Below, piece after piece: positions 24,070 to 33,888 of a stretch of 37,172 nt of DNA. Numbering within the stretch: position 1 is the first letter of the stretch; each line of letters opens with the position of its first letter. The notes below the pieces were generated by a model. The model was not told the DNA's origin and made no database searches. It was given only the letters and a program-made list of their open reading frames with translations. Source of the stretch: Ferruginibacter sp. (GTDB taxonomy: Bacteria > Bacteroidota > Bacteroidia > Chitinophagales > Chitinophagaceae); contig JANXSR010000479.1 in the NCBI GenBank assembly GCA_025352625.1, forward strand, positions 1 through 37,172. The letters run 5' to 3'. A program made the translations under genes and the position numbers.

Positions 24070-26022
24070 ATGTACGATTATATATTACATCAACAAATTA
24101 AAGCTACGTTAATAAAATTCAAGATTGGAAAGGAAGAGGATGACCTTTCATTTTATAGCAGGTTAATTTCCAATGCTTCGGCTATTAAATCGTTGTTTGA
24201 TGAGTTGTACCAGTATCATCCAAAAGCTACAGAACAGTTTGACGGATTAATTGATACGCTTACTGCTGCTCATAAAAAAAGAACTGCTGTACTACACAAA
24301 AAAGATGCAGCAAAGGCTGCTAAAGGGCTATGGTTTTTAAGCAATGAAATAACAGGCATGAGTTTGTATGTTGACAATTTTTGTGACAATATTTCCAACC
24401 TTGGTGGTAAACTGGATTATTTTAAAAAGCTCGGTGTAAATTTTTTACACCTGATGCCGTTGTTTGAAAGTCCGGCAGGTGAAAGTGACGGAGGATATGC
24501 TGTATCGAATTTTAGAAAAATAGATAGCCGGTTTGGTACATTGGACGATTTAAAAAAAGTACAGCAAAAGATGAGTGCAGAAGACATGTATTTAATGATA
24601 GACATAGTACTCAACCATACTTCACACCAGCATGAATGGGCCCTTAAGGCAAAACAGGGTGAAAAAAAATACCAGGATTATTTTTACATGTATGACGACC
24701 GATCTATCCCTGACACATTTGAACAGACTATGCCGGAAGTATTTCCGGAAGCGGCACCGGGAAATTTTACTTTTATACCTGAATGTGGCAAATGGGTAAT
24801 GACGGTGTTTCATAAATACCAGTGGGATCTTAATTTTAGTAATCCTGCAGTATTGGTAGAAATGCTTGATGTTATTCTTTTCTATGCCAACCTTGGTGTA
24901 GATGTATTGCGGATAGACGCCCCTGCATTTATCTGGAAACAAATTGGCACAACCTGTCAGAATTTACCCAGGGCACACACCATATTGCGGTTGCTAAAAC
25001 AGTGCGTACAGGTTGCTTCGCCGGGTATGGCCTTGTTGGGTGAAGCAATTGTAGCACCCAAAGAAATAATGAATTATTTTGGCACAAGTAATTTCATTGC
25101 CAAAGAATGCGACTTTGCATACAATGCTACCCAGATGGCTTTACAATGGGATGCGTTGGCTACAGGCGATACCCGTGTAATGCTTGCTGCGCAGCATGAA
25201 TTATTGAAAAAACCTTATGGCACTTCCTGGATAACGTATACCCGCTGCCATGATGATATTGGTTTGGGATACGATGATTACATGATTCAACAGGCATCTT
25301 TCAATCCCTACCAACACCGGGGATATTTAAAAGATTTTTACTCAGGCAATGCTGTTGGATCAACGGCTATGGGAGCGCTGTTTGCGGTAAACCCCAAAAC
25401 ACAGGATGCCAGAATTAGCGGAACCCTGGCTTCACTTTGTGGTCTTGAAAAAGCCATTATCAATAATAATGAAGCGGAAATAAATACTGCTATCAACAGA
25501 ATAATTGTAATGCAGGCCTGTACTTTTTTTATTGGTGGATTACCCATGCTTTTTTATGGCGATGAAGTTGGTTATACAAATGATTATAGCTACCTCGATA
25601 ATTCGGCAAAGAGTTACGATAACCGGTGGATGCACCGTCCTGTAATTGACTGGGATAAAAATAACAACATCGATACCGAAGGCTCTATTGAAGAACGTAT
25701 TTTTTCTGCCCTTCAATTATTGAACAGCATTCGGAAAAAATTACCCATGGTAGCAGACTATAGTAATCTTACCTGGCTATCTCCTTACAATATTCATGTT
25801 GCCGGTTTTTTGAGACAACTTGATGAGCAGCGTTTGTTTTGCTTTTTTAACTTTAAAAATGAAGTGGCATATGTTGACTGGCAGGTGGTAAAGGAAAAAG
25901 GCAACCCTCCTGCTTTATTATTTGATCACTGGCAAAAAAGAGAATACATTGTGGGTAGGGATAAAGAATACCTGATTGTAGAACCTTATTCATTTTGTTT
26001 GCTGGAGGCAAGACAACGTTAA
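24070..26022 (+). CDS. ams: Amylosucrase (GH13 subfamily 4)
   Basis: A GH13 enzyme of about 650 residues that uses sucrose to extend an alpha-1,4-glucan and releases fructose. Numbering from the ATG at 24055 (five residues more than my start), the catalytic residues are D288 in GVDVLRIDAPAFIWKQIGT, E330 in LLGEAIVAP and D400 in CHDDIGL, matching Asp286, Glu328 and Asp393 of the Neisseria polysaccharea enzyme. SDGGYAVSNFR and DNRWMHRP carry the Asp and Arg that close the sucrose pocket in that enzyme and separate it from amylases. An N-terminal helical domain of about 90 residues precedes the barrel, as in amylosucrases. No signal peptide, so cytoplasmic. Sucrose hydrolase or sucrose isomerase-like activity is the main alternative. 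Its fructose would feed the kinase encoded upstream. Confidence 0.92.
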   Translation: MYDYILHQQIKATLIKFKIGKEEDDLSFYSRLISNASAIKSLFDELYQYHPKATEQFDGLIDTLTAAHKKRTAVLHKKDAAKAAKGLWFLSNEITGMSLYVDNFCDNISNLGGKLDYFKKLGVNFLHLMPLFESPAGESDGGYAVSNFRKIDSRFGTLDDLKKVQQKMSAEDMYLMIDIVLNHTSHQHEWALKAKQGEKKYQDYFYMYDDRSIPDTFEQTMPEVFPEAAPGNFTFIPECGKWVMTVFHKYQWDLNFSNPAVLVEMLDVILFYANLGVDVLRIDAPAFIWKQIGTTCQNLPRAHTILRLLKQCVQVASPGMALLGEAIVAPKEIMNYFGTSNFIAKECDFAYNATQMALQWDALATGDTRVMLAAQHELLKKPYGTSWITYTRCHDDIGLGYDDYMIQQASFNPYQHRGYLKDFYSGNAVGSTAMGALFAVNPKTQDARISGTLASLCGLEKAIINNNEAEINTAINRIIVMQACTFFIGGLPMLFYGDEVGYTNDYSYLDNSAKSYDNRWMHRPVIDWDKNNNIDTEGSIEERIFSALQLLNSIRKKLPMVADYSNLTWLSPYNIHVAGFLRQLDEQRLFCFFNFKNEVAYVDWQVVKEKGNPPALLFDHWQKREYIVGRDKEYLIVEPYSFCLLEARQR

Positions 26023-26083
26023 ATGATATTTAATAATTAAAACTACAGAGCTGAGTGTATTGCTTCTTTCGTGATAGATAGTT

Positions 26084-27172
26084 TTACCACTCTACTTTTA
26101 TCTGTTCTGCATTTTCCCATCCTGGCGGCGGCGGGTATTGCTTTGCCGGAGGATCCGGGTAAGACAATGTATTGGGGTATGCATCAAAACATGCTACAGA
26201 TTGGGAGGGAATAAATTGTTGTGCAGATATTTCCAGTAAATACGGAGTAATGCTGTAGGGTACCAATATTACTTTTTTGTGTGTAACTGATGAAGCGGAA
26301 AAATATCCCAGCGCAAAGTCTGCTGTATTAGCAGCATTATAAACATTCCCTTTTATCGCTGCAGGCAATGGATCTAATATGCCGCCTGTTCGTGCAGTTT
26401 GATCCTGGTAAAGTTTCCAGAATTGGTATGCTTCCCTCGTCATCGATAATTGAGCGATATCAATAAAAGGATTAAAATAATTATAAATATAGCATCGGCC
26501 TATTGTTTGATTGATAATCTCCTTTCCATTAATGGAAGCATCTGATAAAATTCGCACTTCATTTTCAATTATTTTTTGATAGCAATATTCAAATTTTATA
26601 CAACCAAAGCCACAACCAATACCCTTGGTTTGTCTGCCTATGAATCCATTAAAAGTCCAGCGGTAATAATTTTCTTCCGCAACTGGGTCCTCTACATTTA
26701 CAGCCACGTTCATATAGGTTGGCAAAAACATGTCGAACTTGTTAACGAATGATACATTGATACCGGAGATAGACACAGGAGGTTTTATTTTTTCAGGCGT
26801 AGAAATATATTTCTTGCCATCTTTTAATAGAACCGCAACACTGTAGCTTCTGCCAACCTTGCCAATAAAATTGGGGTCTGTTGTTTCATAAACTCCCTGG
26901 TCGGTATATATAAGTTGTGTTGCATTTCCTTCGTCATCTGCTATGGTTACAATCGCATCTTTTTCAAGAAATTCTTCCGGTAGGGCATCGCTATAACTTA
27001 GCTTACCTGAGTAGGTTAATTTAACTGTGTAGGGAACCGTATCTGTTGTAACAGCGCCTTCTACTACCAGTATAGGTTTTTCATTCCTAAGTGGTACATC
27101 CACCTGCTTGATGCAGGAATGGCATGTTAACGTGCTGACAATAATTACAAATATTTTTTTTACAGATCGCAT
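26084..27172 (-). CDS. DUF4249 lipoprotein, partner of a TonB receptor
   Basis: A 362-residue lipoprotein (signal with TCHSC, Cys about residue 20) of the DUF4249 type, which in Bacteroidota is regularly encoded directly after a TonB-dependent receptor. The family start is visible in KPILVVEGAVTTDTVPYTVKLTYSG, a beta-sandwich-like region, followed by DAIVTIADDEGNATQLIYTDQGVYET. The middle has an unusual cluster of cysteines (CGFGC and EYCYQ, about residues 187-200) plus one near residue 237, which might form disulfides. It begins 5 bp after the receptor stop, so the two are co-transcribed. The role is unproven; a surface lid or ligand-binding partner, similar in idea to SusD, is inferred. It converges with amylosucrase, 61 bp away. 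Confidence 0.85.
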   Translation of the reverse strand: MRSVKKIFVIIVSTLTCHSCIKQVDVPLRNEKPILVVEGAVTTDTVPYTVKLTYSGKLSYSDALPEEFLEKDAIVTIADDEGNATQLIYTDQGVYETTDPNFIGKVGRSYSVAVLLKDGKKYISTPEKIKPPVSISGINVSFVNKFDMFLPTYMNVAVNVEDPVAEENYYRWTFNGFIGRQTKGIGCGFGCIKFEYCYQKIIENEVRILSDASINGKEIINQTIGRCYIYNYFNPFIDIAQLSMTREAYQFWKLYQDQTARTGGILDPLPAAIKGNVYNAANTADFALGYFSASSVTHKKVILVPYSITPYLLEISAQQFIPSQSVACFDAYPNTLSYPDPPAKQYPPPPGWENAEQIKVEW

Positions 27173-27177
27173 CTTAA

Positions 27178-29547
27178 TTAAAAATTATAGTTCCAGGATA
27201 AGGAGGGAATTAAGCCCCCAACTACAGAGAGCTGGTAAGCCAAAAGCCGTGTATCATCTCTTTTAAAATAAATAGAATACGCATTCTTGTGCATGTAAAC
27301 ATTGTAAAAAGAAATGTTCCATACACTGTATTTTTTTTGTTCGGGATACCTTTTTGAAACGTAGGAGAAGCCGGCATCTAAGCGGTGATAGGCTGGAAGC
27401 CGATCCATATTTCTCATAGAATAATTTGTTACCAATGTGCCGTTAAAAGCATAGTTGCCATCAGGATATGTGGCAGGCCTGCCAGAAGTATAAATAAAAT
27501 TACTGCTGAAACTCCAGCCCTGTCCGAGCTTTATTTTTAAGATGACCGCAAGGTTATGTGGCCTGTCAATATCAGATGGATAGTAAGCGCCCCTGTTAAC
27601 AGTTTCTGAAGGGTAAGGAGTTATAACCTGCACCTGCGATTTTGAATACGTATAATTTACCTGGCCTGTTACTTTACCGATATTTTTTGCTGCACTAAAT
27701 TCCATTCCCCAGGCCTTGCCTCTTGCATTTAACAATGCACTTTCTATGTAAGGATTCAACAACAGTGATGCTCCGTCTTTGTACTGAACTGTATTTTTAG
27801 TGGTTTTATAATACATTTCAAACGAAGCTTCGTATTGGTTTTTGTTGAAACTCCTAAAAACCCCTGCAGCATATTGATCGCCGATTTGCCTGTTAATATA
27901 TTGATCGCTCAATTTCCAAAAATCAACAGGCGAGATGGAAGTGGTGTTAGAAATCAGGTGCAAAAATTGTTGGCCGCGATTATAACTTAGCTTTAAAGAA
28001 AGGTCATCGTTTACTCCAATCTTCAATGCTATTCTTGGCTCCAGGCCTGTATAATTTTTAATGCTTTTATTTTTAGAAAAATAGGTGCTATCCGTAATTG
28101 TTTCTTTTGACATAGGTACTCCGGGTTCGTAATTATAAACCATTTTGGGGCCCAGGTAATTGTAGCTGGCAAATCGCAATCCTCCCTGTAATGAAATTTT
28201 TTCTGAAAGTTCAAACTGGTCGCTTATAAAAATGGCCATTTCTCTTCCTTGTTCTTTCTGAATGGTGGAAGGATTAATATTGCTGGAAATTGTGGAAGGG
28301 TTTCTTGTACCCGGAGAAATGCCATATAAAATAAAATCAACGCCGGTTTCTATGGTATGTTTATCGGTTGGTTTAAATACCAGTATTGGTTTTATTTGTT
28401 GTTGGGTTATGGAAGAGCGGATATTGTACTCATAGTTTTTATCTAACCCGTTAATGGTAGAAATAAACTGGCTGTAATTGGCATTGAGTTTTAATGAAAG
28501 TTTTGAACTTAATTCTGAAACATAATTGAGTGAAACAAGATTACTTTCCCAGTTGTAAGCAGTGGCAGTATCAAATTTAAACTTATCATAACTGCGGTAA
28601 CCTGTAACGGAAATTTTGTTTTTATTGTTAATGGTATATTCTGCCTTCATTACTCCATCATAAAAAAAGGCACGGCTATCGCCGAATTTTTTTCCAAGTT
28701 GATTTAAAATAATATCTGGGTAAGCTGCTCTAAACCCAGCTGTAAAAGTTAATTTGTCTTTCACCAATGGTCCATTCATAAAAAAACGGGCACTCATTGG
28801 GCCAACTCCGCCATTGTATTGCATACCGGTATTATTCCCGTTTTTAATTTTCATATTCAGCAGCGAAGATAAACGGCCACCATAGGCTGCCGGCATTCCT
28901 CCTTTATATAAAGTAATATCCTGCACTGCATCCGGACTAACGGAGGTATAAAAACCCAGCAAGTGTGCTGTATTAAATAAAGGAGCTCCATCAACCAACA
29001 CAAGGTTTTGATCTGCATTGCCACCACGTACATTAAAACCGCCTGCCCCTTCGCCCGTACTTGTAACACCCGGTTGTAAAATTAATGCCTTAATAATATC
29101 GGCTTCTCCAAAAAGCAAGGGGCTTCTTTTTATCATTTCAGGATTAATCTTCACAATATTCATTTCCACATTTTTTACCTTACTATTGTTATTGTAGGCG
29201 TTTACCACAACTTCGTCCAGTTGTTCATTTGCTTTTTTCTTAAGGTCAACTATAATGGCTTTACTGTCTTCCATTAAATTTATTTCTCTTGAAGTTCGAA
29301 TATATCCCACAGAAGAGATGTTGATGGTACAATAGGGCACCAATACTTTTAAATTAAAGTAGCCGCTGTCGTTAGTTACAGTTCCAATGGTTGTTCCCTT
29401 TTGAACAATGCTTATATTTTTAAGTGGTAACCTGGTATCATAATCCACTACCCTGCCTTTTACAATAAAATTATTTTGGGCCATGCCCTTTAATGGGATG
29501 ATGATAAAAATTAGTGTCTTAAAAACAAAACGCATTTGTAAAAACAT
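27178..29547 (-). CDS. TonB-dependent receptor with carboxypeptidase-like N-terminal domain
   Basis: A 789-residue outer-membrane receptor. The signal peptide ends at GMAQ (residue 24); translation may begin at the Met at residue 5 (29535). A CarboxypepD_reg-like domain at 27-100 (VKGRVVDYDTRLPLKNISIV) is followed by LDEVVVNAY near 110, the plug with FNVRGGNADQNLVLVDGAPLFN, and a barrel ending in SWNYNF. It is shorter than the SusC protein at 10735 and has a DUF4249 partner, not a SusD, so it belongs to a different receptor class; the ligand is unknown. The 165 bp upstream (29548-29712) hold no gene. The nearest -7-like sequence on this strand, TACTTTAG, has no well-placed -33 TTTG. Confidence 0.92.
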   Translation of the reverse strand: MFLQMRFVFKTLIFIIIPLKGMAQNNFIVKGRVVDYDTRLPLKNISIVQKGTTIGTVTNDSGYFNLKVLVPYCTINISSVGYIRTSREINLMEDSKAIIVDLKKKANEQLDEVVVNAYNNNSKVKNVEMNIVKINPEMIKRSPLLFGEADIIKALILQPGVTSTGEGAGGFNVRGGNADQNLVLVDGAPLFNTAHLLGFYTSVSPDAVQDITLYKGGMPAAYGGRLSSLLNMKIKNGNNTGMQYNGGVGPMSARFFMNGPLVKDKLTFTAGFRAAYPDIILNQLGKKFGDSRAFFYDGVMKAEYTINNKNKISVTGYRSYDKFKFDTATAYNWESNLVSLNYVSELSSKLSLKLNANYSQFISTINGLDKNYEYNIRSSITQQQIKPILVFKPTDKHTIETGVDFILYGISPGTRNPSTISSNINPSTIQKEQGREMAIFISDQFELSEKISLQGGLRFASYNYLGPKMVYNYEPGVPMSKETITDSTYFSKNKSIKNYTGLEPRIALKIGVNDDLSLKLSYNRGQQFLHLISNTTSISPVDFWKLSDQYINRQIGDQYAAGVFRSFNKNQYEASFEMYYKTTKNTVQYKDGASLLLNPYIESALLNARGKAWGMEFSAAKNIGKVTGQVNYTYSKSQVQVITPYPSETVNRGAYYPSDIDRPHNLAVILKIKLGQGWSFSSNFIYTSGRPATYPDGNYAFNGTLVTNYSMRNMDRLPAYHRLDAGFSYVSKRYPEQKKYSVWNISFYNVYMHKNAYSIYFKRDDTRLLAYQLSVVGGLIPSLSWNYNF

Positions 29548-29712
29548 TTGTAAGCAGTTTTAATAATACAGGAAATATAAAGAAATATCACGATAGCATT
29601 TTTTCTAAAGTACAAGTGGCAGTATTTATTTTTAATGTGTAGCAAAGGGCATTTTAAGGCAAAGATTTATGCGTAAAATAATTTAAGTAACGAACTAATC
29701 GTTCACTTCTCT

Positions 29713-32700
29713 TTACCAAACAAAGAAGAGGGGTGAATCGTTGTTACGTGCAATGATTAAACACCGGCGCCCGTTAGCCAGTTTGATTTTTTTTATATCC
29801 CTCACTTCTCCCATTGCCATAAAGCCAGATTGAATTGGAGACATGGTATTAAAACCAGTAGCTCCGGTTGCCAATAACACATTTCCAAAACCAGCATCGT
29901 AGCGGCCTTCATAAGGCAACACACCATAAAAATTTCCGGCGCTAATAATATCTGTTTTATTGTCTGCATTAAAGTCTCCGGTAAAAAAAGTAAAAGCAGG
30001 TGACCATTGTACCTGCATGGGTAATTTGGAAATTGTAAAATTTCCTTTGCCATTATTGGTTAGTAAAACAGATGATAATAATGAAGCCGTGTATTTTTTG
30101 GTGTGATCTAATTTTTCACCAAATACTTCTTCTACCGTTTGACCGGCAAAGCTGGAATAGTTTAAATACTTTTTCCGCATCAGCGCAGGCAGCTGTTTTT
30201 CAATTTCTTCTTTTCCAAGAAAGGTGTAGTAGTTATTATTTTTTTCAATAGTAAGCACCTGGTCCATTGCACCATTGTTATCTAAATCGCCGGTAAATAA
30301 TTTTAGCGGATATTGTTCGGTTGCATGCAGTTTTGAATTCTCCCCCCAGTTACCAACTAATAAATCTTCCGCTCCATCATTATTAATATCGGTTATATGA
30401 AGGCTAGTCCATAAACCATTTGTATTTTGTAAACCTGCTGCTGCGGTATTGTTGATGAGTTTTCCTTTTACATTTTTAAAAATTGTTATGGGCATCCATT
30501 CTCCTGCAACAACTAAATCAGGCCAACCGTCTTTATCAATGTCTGCCCATGCTGCATCAGTTACCATTCCAATTGTATGCAGGCCCGGTGCTATCGATTC
30601 ATCCGCAATAGTAAATTTACCTTTGCCATCATTTAGCAATAAATAAGAATCGGGAATTGCTCCATAATTTCCTGCCACCACCCGTCCCCCAATAAATAAA
30701 TCCAGGTCGCCATCATGATCGAAATCTGCTGCTGTTACTGCAGATTTATTTCCGTAAAAAAAAGGTAGTGAATTTGATTTGCTAAAATTTCCTTTCCCGT
30801 CGTTGATATATAATCTATCCAACAGTGAGGGGTCTTCCTTTTGTAATTCATTACCGCCACTCACTACATACAAGTCTTTATCGCCATCATTATCTGCATC
30901 AAAGAAAATAGCATTTACATCTTCGCAAATAACATCCGCAGCAAACAAATTTTGATTGGTAGCAATGAATTTGCCGGAAGGCATTTGCTGAAACAATGCA
31001 CCAGACTGGCTTGCAGCCCCGCAAATAAAAAAATCTTCCAGTCCATCGCCGTTAACATCTGCTACTGCCAGCTTTGGTCCCTGTGTAGAAACCTGGTGCG
31101 GAATAAATGCCTGTACATTAAAATCATTAAAATCATTTTCCTTGTGGCTAAATGGAAGTTGAATGGAAGATGTAATATCTGTAAACAATTTTTTAGATGA
31201 ACTATTTTCTGCCCCCGGTAATGTTAGCCGTGTAGTGGTACCCGAATTTTTGTAAAAAACAGTTAACCGCTCATTTGTTTTAACCTGGTCAAAAATTTGA
31301 GATTTCCCATCTGGCCATAACACCTGTACTTCATCAATGATTGAATCTTTACCTGTGCCAAAATGAACGTATTGAAGAGAAGCACTTTCAAATCCTTTAG
31401 TTGCATTCAGGTAGCCTGTTTGAATGTTGTTTTTTTGTTTGATGACAACTTTTGCGCCAACAGCAAACTTGTTTTGCTCATCGCCTTTTAATTGAATCTC
31501 TAAAAAATGATTGTTAAGTTGTTGCACTGCATTGTTCCGGTAAATGGTTGCAGGCTCGTTTATGTTGTTGATAACAATATCAAGGTCACCATCATTGTCA
31601 AGGTCCGCATAAGCAGCGCCGTTTGAAAAACCGGGATGACTCATTCCCCAGGCGGCAGTATTATCGATAAATTTTAAACTGTCTGTTCCTTTAAAAATAT
31701 AGTTGCTTATTTTTCCTTCAGGCATTTTATTGATGGCCGCAATATCTGCAGATCGCCCTGTATCCCTAGCACTTCGGGAAGAATAAAATTTTATAAAATC
31801 CAGGTCATTTGGCCGTCTTAAAATTCCATTGCTGATAAACAAATCTTTAATGCCGTCATTGTCGAAATCAGCCGCCAATGGCGACCAGCTCCAATCGGAT
31901 GCAGCAATACCCGCATACAAACCAATGTCGCTGAATTTTTTTCCGCCGCCTACGTTCAACTGTAAACAGTTGCGGGAATACTGGTGATAATACCCAAAGC
32001 CAAATTTAAAATTATAAATATCCAACGGGTCATCACCTGCCGAAGATTTCAATATTTTTTCATCCGCAGGTAACATATCAAGTGTCACGATATCTTCCCA
32101 CCCGTCATTATTCATATCCGCAATGGCACTGCCCATAGAGAACCGGCTCTCGTGCCCGAAGGCATTGCGGTTTATTTCTAAAAAACTACCGTTGTGGTTG
32201 TTGATGTAATAATAATCGTTTTCATGAAAATCGTTGCTTACATAAATATCATCCCATCCATCATTGTTAACATCTGCCACAGCAACATTTAAACCATAAC
32301 CAACCACGCTGCTATAAATACCAGCCTCTGTGGTTACTTCAACAAATTTTCTACCGGTAGCAGCGCTGTCGTTTCTGAATAATTTATCGCCGGCTGCTTC
32401 GTCTTTAATGTGTCGCATGGACGAATCTCCATAGCTTTGATTGGAGTGAACAGAGTGGTTTACGAGGAACATATCAAGGTCACCATCATGGTCGTAATCA
32501 AAAAAAACGGCTTGTGTATTAAAGCCCTGGATATCTAACCCATAAGTATTTGCACGCTCGGCAAAAGTAAGATTGCCGTTGTTGATGAATAGTTCGTTAC
32601 GACCTTTAAAATTTTTATAGCCGCCTACTTCACAAACATAAATATCCAAAAGCCCATCTCCGTTTACATCGGCGATGGTTATGCCGGTTTTCCAATTTCC

Positions 32701-33030
32701 TTTACCCTGTACACCAGCCTTAATGGTAATATCTTCAAATTTAAAATTGCCTTTGTTAAGATAGAGTTTATTGCTTCCCTGGTTAGATGTGAAATAAATA
32801 TCCGGCAAGCCATCGTTGTTTATATCCCCAATAGCAACGCCTCCTCCATTGTAGTAATAGAGATAATCAAGGATGTTGAGTGTATCAGTATCTGCTATTT
32901 TATTTTCAAATGAAATGCCTGTTTGTGAGACAGGCATCATTGAAAACAATGTATCGGATTTTTCTTTACCCTTGCATGCAGAAAATAAAATTACTGTAGC
33001 TAAACAATATAGTAAGCGATCAGGATGCAT
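29713..33030 (-). CDS. VCBS/FG-GAP repeat lipoprotein with ASPIC/UnbV domain (CRTAC1-like)
   Basis: A 1105-residue lipoprotein (MHPDRLLYCLATVILFSAC). Many FG-GAP/VCBS blades with Ca2+-binding D-x-[DN]-x-DG-x2-D loops build one or two beta-propellers: IGDINNDGLPDIYF (68-81), IADVNGDGLLDIYV and several more. An ASPIC/UnbV segment lies near 510-570 (FGTGKDSIIDEVQVLWPDG) between the two propeller halves. Such proteins are exposed at the surface and are thought to bind sugars or proteins; no enzymatic residue set is known to me. It starts 3 bp after the stop of the DUF1080 gene, so it is the last gene of the GMC/DUF1080 operon. A homologue stands at the other end of the same gene set (36422). Confidence 0.92.
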   Translation of the reverse strand: MHPDRLLYCLATVILFSACKGKEKSDTLFSMMPVSQTGISFENKIADTDTLNILDYLYYYNGGGVAIGDINNDGLPDIYFTSNQGSNKLYLNKGNFKFEDITIKAGVQGKGNWKTGITIADVNGDGLLDIYVCEVGGYKNFKGRNELFINNGNLTFAERANTYGLDIQGFNTQAVFFDYDHDGDLDMFLVNHSVHSNQSYGDSSMRHIKDEAAGDKLFRNDSAATGRKFVEVTTEAGIYSSVVGYGLNVAVADVNNDGWDDIYVSNDFHENDYYYINNHNGSFLEINRNAFGHESRFSMGSAIADMNNDGWEDIVTLDMLPADEKILKSSAGDDPLDIYNFKFGFGYYHQYSRNCLQLNVGGGKKFSDIGLYAGIAASDWSWSPLAADFDNDGIKDLFISNGILRRPNDLDFIKFYSSRSARDTGRSADIAAINKMPEGKISNYIFKGTDSLKFIDNTAAWGMSHPGFSNGAAYADLDNDGDLDIVINNINEPATIYRNNAVQQLNNHFLEIQLKGDEQNKFAVGAKVVIKQKNNIQTGYLNATKGFESASLQYVHFGTGKDSIIDEVQVLWPDGKSQIFDQVKTNERLTVFYKNSGTTTRLTLPGAENSSSKKLFTDITSSIQLPFSHKENDFNDFNVQAFIPHQVSTQGPKLAVADVNGDGLEDFFICGAASQSGALFQQMPSGKFIATNQNLFAADVICEDVNAIFFDADNDGDKDLYVVSGGNELQKEDPSLLDRLYINDGKGNFSKSNSLPFFYGNKSAVTAADFDHDGDLDLFIGGRVVAGNYGAIPDSYLLLNDGKGKFTIADESIAPGLHTIGMVTDAAWADIDKDGWPDLVVAGEWMPITIFKNVKGKLINNTAAAGLQNTNGLWTSLHITDINNDGAEDLLVGNWGENSKLHATEQYPLKLFTGDLDNNGAMDQVLTIEKNNNYYTFLGKEEIEKQLPALMRKKYLNYSSFAGQTVEEVFGEKLDHTKKYTASLLSSVLLTNNGKGNFTISKLPMQVQWSPAFTFFTGDFNADNKTDIISAGNFYGVLPYEGRYDAGFGNVLLATGATGFNTMSPIQSGFMAMGEVRDIKKIKLANGRRCLIIARNNDSPLFFVW

Positions 33031-33033
33031 GTA

Positions 33034-33807
33034 TTAATTAGCTAATTCCCTCACCCAAATATTGCGGTAACTGATTGGTTCACTAGGATCGCCATGGGCC
33101 TGTAATTTAATAGGCGCAGCACCATGCTTTTTATAAGATGGCGGCCCTATATAAGGAGTGTCTCCGATTAAGGAAGTGTTGTTTTGTACCAATACCCCAT
33201 TGTGTATTACTGTAGCACGTGCCTGGGATTTTACTGAACCATCTTCGTTAAAACGTGGAGCTGTCCAAATAACATCGTAGGTCTGCCATTCGCCCGGCTT
33301 GCGGCAAGCGTTGGCTAATGGTACGGCTTGTTTGTATAAACTTCCTACCTGGCCATTTACATACGTCGTATTATTGTAGTTATCTAGTACCTGTAATTCA
33401 TATCCGCCAGCTCCCCATGGAAGTGCTGCAAGAAAAATACCGCTGTTACCTCGTGCCTGGCCTTTACCGGTAATGTTTTCAGGAATGCGGTATTCTATAT
33501 GCAACTGGTAATCCATAAATCTTCTTTTTGTTTGCAGGTCACCGTTGCTTTTATTAACAGTCATTGCGTTATCAGCCAATGTCCATTTGTTGGCAGAAGT
33601 AGAATCTTTTGCAGATACCCATTGATCAAGATTGGTGCCATCAAATAAAACAATGGCATCTGATGGCGGCTGACCGAATACGCTGCCAGGGGTTACTATT
33701 TTTGGTACGGGCGTATAATATTCTGTGTCTTCCGGTTTTGCATTTTGCGCATTTATTGTAACAAAACTACCTGCAAGTAGTGCTGTAAATAAAAAGTTCT
33801 TTTTCAT
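33034..33807 (-). CDS. DUF1080 / 3-keto-disaccharide hydrolase domain protein (first copy)
   Basis: A 257-residue secreted protein with signal peptide MKKNFLFTALLAGSFVTINAQ and a single DUF1080 (Pfam PF06439) jelly-roll domain. The family hallmark LFDGTNLDQW is at 54-63, followed by NKWTLADNAMTV, the strand pair YQLHIEYRIP and RGNSGIFLAALPWGAGGYELQVLDN, all typical. The domain is described as cleaving 3-keto-glycosides, and members are linked to glycan and disaccharide use together with GMC oxidoreductases. Here the GMC gene lies 81 bp upstream, so this protein probably takes its 3-keto product. It stops 3 bp before the VCBS gene. The two DUF1080 copies are clearly diverged (257 against 228 residues) and may act on different bonds. 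Confidence 0.9.
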   Translation of the reverse strand: MKKNFLFTALLAGSFVTINAQNAKPEDTEYYTPVPKIVTPGSVFGQPPSDAIVLFDGTNLDQWVSAKDSTSANKWTLADNAMTVNKSNGDLQTKRRFMDYQLHIEYRIPENITGKGQARGNSGIFLAALPWGAGGYELQVLDNYNNTTYVNGQVGSLYKQAVPLANACRKPGEWQTYDVIWTAPRFNEDGSVKSQARATVIHNGVLVQNNTSLIGDTPYIGPPSYKKHGAAPIKLQAHGDPSEPISYRNIWVRELAN

Positions 33808-33888
33808 GTTCTAAATAATTATTTATTGTTAATTAATACTTCTCTTATTGATTCAGTGCAAAGCATATTTACCTCCACGGTGTGATGA

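Noticed and set aside
29702-29736. Hairpin at the end of the large VCBS gene
   Set aside because: The 12-bp stem works only on the + strand, using two G-U pairs. On the transcribed - strand two C-A mismatches break it and no T-run follows, and it overlaps the last codons of the gene.
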